DNA of 64,000 bases, taken from Gammaproteobacteria bacterium. Its GTDB lineage: Bacteria > Pseudomonadota > Gammaproteobacteria > Arenicellales > JAJDZL01. The notes under the pieces are model-generated. The model had not been told where the DNA came from, searched no databases, and was given only the letters and a program-made list of their open reading frames with translations. The stretch covers positions 124,001 to 188,000 of the forward strand of contig JAJEHQ010000024.1 in NCBI GenBank assembly GCA_022823625.1, given 5' to 3'. The position numbers and the translations under genes are program-made. Shown here piece by piece: positions 56,599-64,000 of the stretch (position 1 is the first letter of the stretch; every line of letters begins with the position of its first letter).

Positions 56599-57593
56599 CA
56601 CCTGTTCTGACAGTAGAAAAGTTATCGGTCGAGTTTGATGTCGCCACGGATGGAAATTGGCCATGGATTCCGAAACGTAAACTGACGGCTGTCAGAGATG
56701 TTTCATTTGAAGTCGGCAGTCAGGAAACATTGGGATTGGTGGGCGAAAGCGGTTCTGGCAAAACCACACTGATTCGAGCGATTGCAGGAACAGTTCCGCT
56801 CAGCAGCGGGCGAATATTATGGGAAGGCGAAGATCTTACACATTTTGACCGTCGCTCGAGACGCCAGGTACGGAAAGATATGGCGATGATCTTTCAAGAC
56901 CCTCTTGCAGCATTGAACCCGCGCATGACGGCTGGACAGATTATTGCGGAACCAATTCGGACACACATGCCTGAGTTAAGTAAAGCTCAAATTGTGACCA
57001 AAGTTGGTGAGATTATGGAAAAAGTTGGTTTGTTACCCAATCTTGCCAACCGTTATCCACATGAATTCTCTGGGGGACAGTGTCAGAGAATCGGGATTGC
57101 TCGGGCGCTGATTCTCAATCCAAAACTAGTAATTTGCGATGAGCCTGTCGCAGCACTCGATGTTTCGGTACGAGCACAGGTCGTCAACTTATTAAAGGAA
57201 CTACAACGTGAACTCGGAATGGCAATGATTTTTATTGCGCATGATTTGAGTGTGATTAAACACATATCCACTCAGATTATGGTGATCTATCTTGGAAAAG
57301 TCATGGAATTGGCACCAGCGAAAGAATTGCTGAGCCACCCGATTCATCCCTACACCCGAGCACTCATTGCATCGGTTCCGATTCCAGACCCGATAGAAGA
57401 ACGTGCGCGACCGCGTGTGATCCTAAGTGGTGACCTGCCGTCGCCTCTTGAAATTCCCAAAGGATGTGTATTTGAAAGTCGGTGTCCCGAAGCACGCAAA
57501 GAATGCGCTTCTATCCAGCCCAAACCTGAACTCTACCGAACAGGACATCAAGTGGCTTGCCCATTCCAAATCACTGAAACAGGCATCAGTTAA
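56595..57593 (+). CDS. oppF: Oligopeptide ABC transporter ATPase OppF
   Basis: A 332-residue ATPase, partner of OppD. The ATG at 56595 overlaps the oppD stop and gives MTPVLTVEKLSVEF; the open frame reaches ten codons further up but only inside oppD. Walker [10 protein letters not shown] is near residue 53, signature FSGGQCQRIGIARAL near 162, Walker B VICDEPVAALD follows. The C-terminus carries CVFESRCPEARKEC, as in OppD. It ends the operon; the next gene is convergent. Confidence 0.93.
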   Translation: MTPVLTVEKLSVEFDVATDGNWPWIPKRKLTAVRDVSFEVGSQETLGLVGESGSGKTTLIRAIAGTVPLSSGRILWEGEDLTHFDRRSRRQVRKDMAMIFQDPLAALNPRMTAGQIIAEPIRTHMPELSKAQIVTKVGEIMEKVGLLPNLANRYPHEFSGGQCQRIGIARALILNPKLVICDEPVAALDVSVRAQVVNLLKELQRELGMAMIFIAHDLSVIKHISTQIMVIYLGKVMELAPAKELLSHPIHPYTRALIASVPIPDPIEERARPRVILSGDLPSPLEIPKGCVFESRCPEARKECASIQPKPELYRTGHQVACPFQITETGIS

Positions 57594-57755
57594 ATTCCAA
57601 ATATTCTCAATTATCCGCAAGTGAAAGAATGGTTTCGATAAGTTGAAAATTAATCTCTTTAAATTCAATTACATTACTCTACAAGTGATTGAGTCTAGAG
57701 CTGAATTGAGATATGGCCAATGGTTGCTTGAGTCAGTTTTATTGGCAACTGATCG

Positions 57756-59756
57756 TCAATAGTGGTCTCTGCTAAACCTCTGAAGTTCGGATCTGTGATA
57801 AACCTGATTCTCCTGTTCCCAAGCCGTCACCTCGGATTCAAGATAAAAACTTTCCGTGTCCGAATAGAGCGTAGTGCTTGTCAGAGTTCTCACCTGCCAG
57901 GTGTCACCTCGACCGAATTCCCATTCCCATTCGTATTTTGCGTTTGCAGATAGCGGATCATCAGCTTTGATCGCGTATGTCTGCCAACATCTTGATGCCA
58001 TTTCAACCCCATTCTCTTCAAACCTGACCTTACCGTTATCAGAAAAAATCTTGAGTAGATACATTTGAGTATCGGAGTCTACATTCACAGACCGCTCCTG
58101 CTTGAATTCTCTAAGTTGACTGGTCGGCAGCTCTTCACAAACAACAGGGTCTGCAAAATCAGTCAGTTTTCTCGCGCATTTGCTTTCTTGTCGTAAAGGA
58201 AGATTCAAGTGGCTGCCTTCTGTCGAAACCACGACTTTTGCTACCCGAGGGGTAGGCCAAGCTATCGGCCAATAACTTGTCGACACAGCAAGGCGAAGTC
58301 TGTGCCCTACGGGTACGGCATATCCTGTATGATTCAGGCTGATATTTACTTTGTAACTTTGATCTACAACTAATTCTTGCGGTTTAATTTTTGATTCTCT
58401 ATAACAAAGATTCAGTAATCCGCGGGTAATGAGTGTGCTTTCACCATTCGGCCAGACATCACATAGACGAACTGCCAGCAATGCCGCGGGTTTATCACAC
58501 GTCAACCTGACTCTAAGCTCTGGATTCCCAAGAATTTCCAATGGTTCTTCGAGAATATCAGTATCAAAACAAAGGGATCCTTGATCTTCGATTTGTTGAT
58601 CACCCGGCAGTTCATCAGCAACTCCAAATGCGAACCACGGCATGTATTCACCTGATTCCAATCCGACAGTTTGGGGTGATGTGATTGGAAGTTCCACTGC
58701 CTCCGCACTTGAGGTCATCAGACTTCCGTTTCCGAGGTGGAACCGCTTGTATTTCACGAAAGGAGACGGCCAGGAGGGCTCGCTAACCCATCTCCCGGGA
58801 CGAACATCATAGTATTTTTTTGGACGAACACTGTCTTGCATGTAGACTTGATAGGCATCCTCTCGCATGATGCCGGTGTCCTCACCTTTTAGCCATTCGT
58901 CAAACCATCGTTTGGCATCTTGCAGAAAGCCTACCTGCGGGCCTGGAATTCCCAAGTGCGGGTACCGATGACACCATTGGCCCTGTAATCCGCGTTTGCT
59001 GCACTTTAAGTTTTCCAGTAATCGGCTCACTGTGTTCGGCCAGCAATCGGCGTGACCACTGACTGCATAAATAGGAATTTTGATGGCGGAATAATCGGCA
59101 CCCACTGTCCCTCGCAGCCAATAGCTGTCTTCGCGCTGGTGCTCCAACCAATGGGTCAGATAGTGCGGTGTGGTACGGATGCGCTCCAGCCACAATTCTC
59201 GCCATCGTTCTCCGATCAATGCTGGGTCGGGAGGGCGAGTGTTGTAGCCGAACATGATCGCTCCCCAACCGATTGTTTGGCCGATCATGCATCCCAGATA
59301 GTACCCGGCGTCATCGTAATAACGAAATTCGCTAGCTCCTAATGCGATGACTGTTTTCAAGGGTTCAGGATTGCGGCTTGCGAGCTGTAGCCCGGTCACA
59401 CCTCCCCAAGAAATCCCGATCATACCGACACTTCCATCACACCAGGGTTGTTTTGCCAGCCAATTGACGACTTCTACACCGTCCAGAATCTCGATATCGG
59501 AATATTCATCGTACATTACGCCGTCTGAACTTCCCGATCCGCGCATATCAACACGCACACTCACATAACCCTGTGTGGCAAACCATGCGATGGTTGTGGA
59601 GTCTCTGATCGCGGTGAAATCATCCTTGCGATATGGAATGTATTCAAGTACGACTGGCAGCGTTTGCGATTCGTCGTAATCGGGCATCCATATTCGAGCG
59701 CCAAGCCGCGCTCCGTCTTGCATCTGAATCCATGTATCGGTAACGTTTATCTTCAT
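57756..59756 (-). CDS. CocE/NonD-family serine hydrolase (second copy)
   Basis: A 666-residue protein with the same plan as the gene at 49.7 kb: EYIPYRKDDF, RVDMRGSGSSDG, the nucleophile GISWGG, an acid in SGHADCWPN, a histidine in QWCHRYPHLGIPGP, and a C-terminal jelly-roll. The two are clear but not close paralogues. It starts 31 bases after the upstream ATPase gene on the same strand and is very likely translated from the same mRNA as that peptide ABC system, tying the hydrolase to the imported substrate. ATG 59756 has GAGA upstream; a GTG four codons earlier is an alternative. Confidence 0.87.
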   Translation of the reverse strand: MKINVTDTWIQMQDGARLGARIWMPDYDESQTLPVVLEYIPYRKDDFTAIRDSTTIAWFATQGYVSVRVDMRGSGSSDGVMYDEYSDIEILDGVEVVNWLAKQPWCDGSVGMIGISWGGVTGLQLASRNPEPLKTVIALGASEFRYYDDAGYYLGCMIGQTIGWGAIMFGYNTRPPDPALIGERWRELWLERIRTTPHYLTHWLEHQREDSYWLRGTVGADYSAIKIPIYAVSGHADCWPNTVSRLLENLKCSKRGLQGQWCHRYPHLGIPGPQVGFLQDAKRWFDEWLKGEDTGIMREDAYQVYMQDSVRPKKYYDVRPGRWVSEPSWPSPFVKYKRFHLGNGSLMTSSAEAVELPITSPQTVGLESGEYMPWFAFGVADELPGDQQIEDQGSLCFDTDILEEPLEILGNPELRVRLTCDKPAALLAVRLCDVWPNGESTLITRGLLNLCYRESKIKPQELVVDQSYKVNISLNHTGYAVPVGHRLRLAVSTSYWPIAWPTPRVAKVVVSTEGSHLNLPLRQESKCARKLTDFADPVVCEELPTSQLREFKQERSVNVDSDTQMYLLKIFSDNGKVRFEENGVEMASRCWQTYAIKADDPLSANAKYEWEWEFGRGDTWQVRTLTSTTLYSDTESFYLESEVTAWEQENQVYHRSELQRFSRDHY

Positions 59757-59787
59757 CTTAATTCTCACACGTACCAGGTTAGACTGG

Positions 59788-60762
59788 TCACCTGGGGAAA
59801 TAGCAACTCAATGCCTGGCTTTCACTCACCGCCTCAAACGGTGGAGGAGATTCGGAACAGGTCTCTTTCACAAATGGGCATCTTGTATGAAATTCGCATC
59901 CTGACGGCCGATTAATCGGGCTAGGTATCTCCCCTTTCAGTTCGATTCTGTCGGCTTGCATGTCAGGATCAGGGCTAGGGCTTGCCGACAGCAAGGCTAG
60001 GGTGTATGGATGCCGCGGCCTGGAGAATATTTCAGCAGTATCACCCTGCTCTACAATACGCCCTAAATACATAATCGCAATTTTGTCGGACGTATGTCGC
60101 ACAACATTCAAGTTGTGTGTAATGACCAACATGCTGATTTTCAGTTCATCCTGCAATTGGTTCAACAGATTGAGAATTTCTCCCTGCACGGAAACATCCA
60201 GCCCGGCCGTTGGTTCATCTGCCACGATCAGCCGAGGATTCAGCGCCAGTGCACGCGCAACTCCAACCCGTCGCGCCTGCCCGCCGCTCAACTGATGAGG
60301 GTACCGGTCTCCAAATTCTTCCGATAGTCCGACTAGATCTAGAAGTTTGCTGCTTAGTTCGCGTGTATTAACATTTGGCACTCTGTGAATTCTTGCGGGC
60401 TCCGTAATTAGAGAACGTACGGTCATCCTAGGACTGAGCGACCCGATCGCGTTCTGCCACATGTAACCGATTCCACGCCGATATTCCCGTATCTCGTTTG
60501 CCTGCATCTGCGAGATTTCCCGCCCTTCAAACTGAATCGATCCCTCTGCGATTCGCTCAAGTCCGGTTATCGCCAGTGCCAGAGTTGACTTGCCGGCACC
60601 GCTTTCTCCAACCAGTGCCAGCGTTTGCCCTTCTTCTAAGGTAATACTGGCATCGCGCACTGCATCAAAGCTCGCAGGACTGGTTCGATCAAATAAAGCG
60701 CCCATAGCAGACTTGATGCGGAATCGAACACACACGTTCTTGAGTTGCAGTATGTCTGTCAT
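59788..60762 (-). CDS. Peptide ABC transporter ATPase, OppF/DppF type (second system)
   Basis: A 324-residue ATPase with Walker A GESGAGKST near residue 50, signature LSGGQARRVGVARAL near 160 and Walker B LIVADEPTAGLD. The C-terminal extension has CEFHTRCPFVKETC. The ATG at 60762 overlaps the stop of the preceding ATPase gene (ATGA); an earlier in-frame start lies within that gene. It is the fourth gene of a minus-strand operon that continues into the hydrolase gene. Confidence 0.92.
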   Translation of the reverse strand: MTDILQLKNVCVRFRIKSAMGALFDRTSPASFDAVRDASITLEEGQTLALVGESGAGKSTLALAITGLERIAEGSIQFEGREISQMQANEIREYRRGIGYMWQNAIGSLSPRMTVRSLITEPARIHRVPNVNTRELSSKLLDLVGLSEEFGDRYPHQLSGGQARRVGVARALALNPRLIVADEPTAGLDVSVQGEILNLLNQLQDELKISMLVITHNLNVVRHTSDKIAIMYLGRIVEQGDTAEIFSRPRHPYTLALLSASPSPDPDMQADRIELKGEIPSPINRPSGCEFHTRCPFVKETCSESPPPFEAVSESQALSCYFPR

Positions 60763-61727
60763 GCTGACAACAGGTGACAATTGGCTGAATGACCCGATGT
60801 AACTTCCCGTCTTTGCGGAATGTGGGTCTCACAATCCGGTAAGACACAATGGCAGCGACTGCTAAAAATGCACCCGCCGGATAGGTTGACGAGATCTGGA
60901 ATTTCGCCGGGAATCACGGGTAATATTCTTGTTTTTGTTTGGATCCCGGCCGGATCACATTCAAGCAGTTTTTGCGTGTAGGGGTGAGCGGGATTATGGA
61001 AAACATCCCGAACTGTTCCTTGTTCTACCACTTCTCCCGCATACATGACGACCACATAATCGCACAGCTCCGCGATAACGCCTAAATGATGCGAGATGAA
61101 CAAGATTGAACAACCGAATTCTGCTTGAATATCCTTCAGCAGGTGAATGATCTGCACCTCCAGTGTCGCATCAAGCGCAGTTGTGGGCTCGTCGGCAATC
61201 AGTAATGAAGGTTGTGCCTGTAAAGCCATCGCGATCGATATCCGCTGCAGCATACCGCCCGAATACTCATGCGGATACTGCGTGATGCGCTTGCGCGGGT
61301 CCGCAATCCCGACACTTTCAAGCATGGCGAGAGATTTGTTGAGTTTGTCGGACGTGGACCTCTGGTCGCGATACTGTATATGCGTCATCTGCTGCTCGAT
61401 TGACAGCACTGGATTAAGGCTGGTCATGGGGTCCTGAAATACGATGCTGATTCGAGTTCCTCGCATGGTTCGCATTTCATTTTCACTGAGGTCTAGCAGA
61501 TTGGCGCCCTCGAATTCAATTGTTCCATTGCTGACTGAAGCGTTATGCGGCAATAGTCGAATAATTGATGAGATCAGCGTCGACTTGCCACAACCGCTTT
61601 CGCCGACGACTCCGACGATCGATCCTTTTGGCACATCGATATTGATTTGACGCAAGGCCTGCAATCGGCCTGTATCGATCCGATAGTCGACCGACAAATT
61701 CCGGATGGTGAGTAGAGGTTCGGTCAA
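60759..61727 (-). CDS. Peptide ABC transporter ATPase, OppD/DppD type (second system)
   Basis: A 322-residue ATPase starting at a TTG that overlaps the previous stop (TTGA). Walker A GESGCGKST is near residue 40, signature YSGGMLQRISIAMAL near 150, Walker [13 protein letters not shown] follows, and the C-terminus has CIFSSRCHCVLPDC. It pairs with the next ATPase to power the two permeases upstream. Confidence 0.92.
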   Translation of the reverse strand: MTEPLLTIRNLSVDYRIDTGRLQALRQINIDVPKGSIVGVVGESGCGKSTLISSIIRLLPHNASVSNGTIEFEGANLLDLSENEMRTMRGTRISIVFQDPMTSLNPVLSIEQQMTHIQYRDQRSTSDKLNKSLAMLESVGIADPRKRITQYPHEYSGGMLQRISIAMALQAQPSLLIADEPTTALDATLEVQIIHLLKDIQAEFGCSILFISHHLGVIAELCDYVVVMYAGEVVEQGTVRDVFHNPAHPYTQKLLECDPAGIQTKTRILPVIPGEIPDLVNLSGGCIFSSRCHCVLPDCETHIPQRREVTSGHSANCHLLSA

Positions 61728-62560
61728 AAGCTTTTTCTCAGCTTTGGATCGATGAAATCTCTGAGTGACTCACCAAGATAGGTAAATCCCAGAGTAATCA
61801 ATATTAGCGGTACGCTACCAGCGATGATCGGCCAGGGAGTCACGCGTATCAGCGAGAAACCGTCATTGAGTATGCTGCCCCAGGATGGGGTTGGCGGCTT
61901 CACTCCCATTCCCAGGAAACTCAAGCCCGCTTCCAGCGCGATGACCGTGGGAATATCCATTGATGCGAGTATCATCAGCGGCCCGACAATGTTCGGCAGT
62001 ATGTGTAAGCCGAGAATACGAGTAGTCTTTGCACCCATCACCTGTTCGGCCTTGATGAATTCGTTGGATTTGATAGACAGTGTCTGCGTTCGTACGACAC
62101 GTCCGTAAGTTGGAATCGTGGTCACAATGATGACGGCGATAACCGTCTGGAGAGATGGTCCGACGAGAGCAACTGTCGCGAGTGCGAACATCACGGTTGG
62201 GAAAGAGCGGATCGTATCAAATAATAGCAAAATAGCCTTGTCCAGCCAACGCGGGCCGAATCCCGCCAGCATGCCGAGCACGATACCAACGGCCAATGCC
62301 ACACCGATTGCTGTCAATGCAACACCCAGTGCGACTCGACCCCCATGCAATACCCGGGAAAAGAGGTCACGCCCCAGTTGGTCGGTTCCAAGCAGATGAG
62401 CTTGAGACGGCGATTGCAAGCGGTCTGGAATGTTCAGTGCGATCGGGTCGTACGGAGCGACTACTCCGGCTAAAAGCGCGCTGACAACAATCAGCGTAAC
62501 CAGCAACAACCCGAACAGGCCGGTCGGTTCTTTGATTACCCGTCGAAGTATCGCAATCAC
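61724..62560 (-). CDS. Peptide ABC transporter permease, OppC/DppC type (second system)
   Basis: A 278-residue permease with six membrane segments, HLLGTDQLGRDLFSRVLHGGR and SFLGMGVKPPTPSWGSIL as family marks. I place the start at GTG 62560, which overlaps the stop of the preceding permease (GTGA) in the same style as the other genes of this operon; a TTG ten codons earlier is open as well. It ends TYLGESLRDFIDPKLRKSF. Confidence 0.9.
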   Translation of the reverse strand: MIAILRRVIKEPTGLFGLLLVTLIVVSALLAGVVAPYDPIALNIPDRLQSPSQAHLLGTDQLGRDLFSRVLHGGRVALGVALTAIGVALAVGIVLGMLAGFGPRWLDKAILLLFDTIRSFPTVMFALATVALVGPSLQTVIAVIIVTTIPTYGRVVRTQTLSIKSNEFIKAEQVMGAKTTRILGLHILPNIVGPLMILASMDIPTVIALEAGLSFLGMGVKPPTPSWGSILNDGFSLIRVTPWPIIAGSVPLILITLGFTYLGESLRDFIDPKLRKSF

Positions 62561-63501
62561 AGTGTCTTCCGGGTTCTCGGGTCCAGCCAAGCGTTGATCA
62601 GATCAGACATCGTCGTACTGAAGACAAAGAGGATTGTGCTGACCAAAACTGATCCCATCACTACGGGATAGTTTCTTGTGATGACTGAGTCGTAGATCAA
62701 TTTACCGATGCCGGGGCGGGCGAAGACGATCTCGGTCAGAAGCGCTGACGACAAAAGAAATCCCATTCCGACTCCGATCACCGATACAGTCGGTAAGATT
62801 GCCAATTTCAATGCGTAGTGATAGATGACCCTTCGTTCGGAGAGACCAAAGGCACGCGCGGTTCGAATATGACTTTCCTGCATGACTTCAAGCATCGAGG
62901 CGCGCACCAGTCGCGCAAGATAGCCCACCCATGCCAGGCCAATTGAGAAAACGGGTAGAACGAGATGGACTGCCTGATCCAACAGATCGCCCTTGTCGCC
63001 GGCGCCAACTGCCGGAAACCATTTCAACGCCACAGCGAATATCAACAACGCGTACAGTGCAACCACGAAAGACGGCGTCGTGATGAACGAAACGGAAACA
63101 AATCCGCTGATGCGGTCAAACAGAGTATTTCGATGCAATGCCGAGTAGCATCCCAGCGGGATACCGATCAGTCCTGCAAACACAATCGAAAGAAAGATCA
63201 GCCACAAGGTGTAAGGCAACTGTCCTAAGACGATTTCCACAACCGGACGATTGGTGATGACATCCATCCCAAGGTCGCCGCGTAGCAGATTTGCGAAAAA
63301 GCGCGCAATTTGTACCGGAAATGGCAAGTCCAAGCCAAGTCTCACTGACATGGCAGCGATCAGCTCTGGCGTGGCTCTCGGCCCCAGGATTATTCGTGCC
63401 GGATCACCAGGTATTAAATGAATCATACAGAATAGCAACGCCACTGCCAACAGGACGATGACAACTCCCAAGGCAGTGCGTTTGACTATGTACAGAAGCA
63501 A
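62557..63501 (-). CDS. Peptide ABC transporter permease, OppB/DppB type (second system)
   Basis: A 314-residue permease, first gene of the minus-strand operon. MLLYIVKRTALGVVIVLLAV opens the first helix, then MIHLIPGDPARIILG, the DppB-style periplasmic start, and the coupling loop ARAFGLSERRVIYHYALK. The start is TTG with GAGAGG nearby. The matching binding protein is most likely the divergent gene at the end of the window, 287 bases away. Confidence 0.92.
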   Translation of the reverse strand: MLLYIVKRTALGVVIVLLAVALLFCMIHLIPGDPARIILGPRATPELIAAMSVRLGLDLPFPVQIARFFANLLRGDLGMDVITNRPVVEIVLGQLPYTLWLIFLSIVFAGLIGIPLGCYSALHRNTLFDRISGFVSVSFITTPSFVVALYALLIFAVALKWFPAVGAGDKGDLLDQAVHLVLPVFSIGLAWVGYLARLVRASMLEVMQESHIRTARAFGLSERRVIYHYALKLAILPTVSVIGVGMGFLLSSALLTEIVFARPGIGKLIYDSVITRNYPVVMGSVLVSTILFVFSTTMSDLINAWLDPRTRKTL

Positions 63502-63709
63502 AGAGACCTCTCTGTAGTTCCGGTGATGACCTGAATGGGATAAATTAGTGCAGGAATGCTAAATCATGCAAATCAATGAATGTGAATGGAGATTGTTTAT
63601 ACAACATAACTAACATTGAACACATCCCGATAAGGATGTCGGATGGCACTCGACTCTTGACGCGCATCTGGGGATAGATTGAAGGTGATCAGGGTATTCA
63701 CTCGCCTTG

Positions 63710-63744
63710 ATATCACCTATGAATGTGGCTTGAATTGGTGATAT
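63710..63744 (+). promoter_or_regulatory. Inverted repeat upstream of the divergent binding-protein gene
   Basis: ATATCACC (63710-63717) and its perfect complement (63737-63744), 19 bases apart, lie 45 bases before the binding-protein ATG in the only promoter region shared by the two halves of the transport system. A third partial copy, AAGGTGATCA, is at about 63682-63691. A repressor or activator site is plausible. Short hairpin ACATCC/GGATGT near 63622 was also seen. Confidence 0.4.
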
Positions 63745-63788
63745 AAAAATCAATTCTTACTCACTAACTGTAACTAGGAGAAAGATGT

Positions 63789-64000
63789 ATGAAAAAACAT
63801 GACATTCACGGTTCGCATAGCAGACGCGACTTCCTTAAAACTACCGGTGCTTTAGGGGTTGCCAGTGTTGCTGGCAGCATGAGTCAGATAGTCTATGCTC
63901 AGGATAAAACCATTCTCAAGGTGCGCGCATACTCAGACATGAGGAGTCTGGACCCGGCTCACTCGGTCGGTGTTGTGGACGAGGAAATTCATAGCAGTAT
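63789..64000 (+). CDS. Peptide ABC transporter binding protein with Tat-type signal (partial, 5' end)
   Basis: The first 70 codons of a binding protein cut off by the window end. The N-terminus has a twin-arginine signal: HSRRDFLKTTGALGV followed by a mild hydrophobic stretch ending VYAQ, after which the mature part begins with RAYSDMRSLDPAHSVG, the usual start of SBP_bac_5 proteins. GGAGAAAG precedes the ATG at 63789; an ATG four bases earlier stops after five codons. It is divergent from the second peptide permease operon and is its probable receptor. Confidence 0.85.
   Translation, partial: MKKHDIHGSHSRRDFLKTTGALGVASVAGSMSQIVYAQDKTILKVRAYSDMRSLDPAHSVGVVDEEIHSS

Overview
The window reads like a chromosomal piece of a heterotrophic, probably marine-type gammaproteobacterium. 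The best taxonomic pointer is the gene order atpIBEFHAGDC followed directly by glmU and glmS (28.4-38.7 kb, all on the minus strand), which is the enterobacterial/pseudomonad arrangement. The many uptake systems for organic carbon, peptides, ammonium and phosphonates suggest a scavenging lifestyle. No rRNA, tRNA or CRISPR array was seen. I cannot name a genus.

Layout. 0-4.7 kb: end of a TRAP transporter (dctP fragment, dctQ, dctM) followed by lutA and lutB, a likely 2-hydroxy/2-oxo-acid (lactate type) uptake and oxidation unit; lutC is not present. 4.7-19.9 kb: an accessory defence island. It holds a type I HsdR remnant, an intact GmrSD-like DUF262/DUF1524 enzyme, a small PD-(D/E)XK protein, an intact single-chain type ISP-like restriction-modification enzyme, a TIR-domain remnant, the 3' end of a group II intron split by an IS110-family element, and toxin-antitoxin loci in various states: intact higBA, abiEi with a wrecked abiEii, an intact ribbon-helix-helix/PIN pair, and a DUF433 antitoxin with a truncated DUF5615 toxin. 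19.9-25.7 kb: yejABEF peptide importer. 25.8-27.4 kb: a divergent Amt-family ammonium channel with a 60-residue one-helix membrane protein. 27.5-38.7 kb: peroxiredoxin, glmS, glmU and the F1Fo ATP synthase operon. 39.1-45.8 kb: a phosphonate module made of a 2-aminoethylphosphonate-type ABC importer facing away from a PbfA-like class III PLP lyase and a PhnX-like hydrolase. 45.9-49.7 kb: a second, small accessory patch with a Uma2 nuclease, IS66-type and integrase-like remnants, a SRPBCC protein, an orphan CcmD-like peptide, an intact mntA-hepT pair and a nitrile hydratase accessory-like remnant. 49.7-64 kb: two separate oligopeptide ABC systems, each next to its own CocE/NonD-family serine hydrolase, ending in the truncated start of a Tat-type binding protein.

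How the parts work together. The ATP synthase and amino-sugar genes are core functions. The transport modules each pair an importer with an enzyme able to process the substrate: TRAP with LutAB, the AEP importer with PbfA/PhnX, and the peptide importers with CocE-type hydrolases. The defence island shows both live systems and eroded ones, with antitoxins surviving longer than their toxins. The most promising items for follow-up are the GmrSD-like/PD-(D/E)XK/type ISP neighbourhood, the candidate bridge RNA of the IS110 element and its insertion inside a group II intron tail, the phosphonate module lacking phnW, and the divergent Amt with its small membrane partner. All functional calls were made by reading the sequence; no database search was run.
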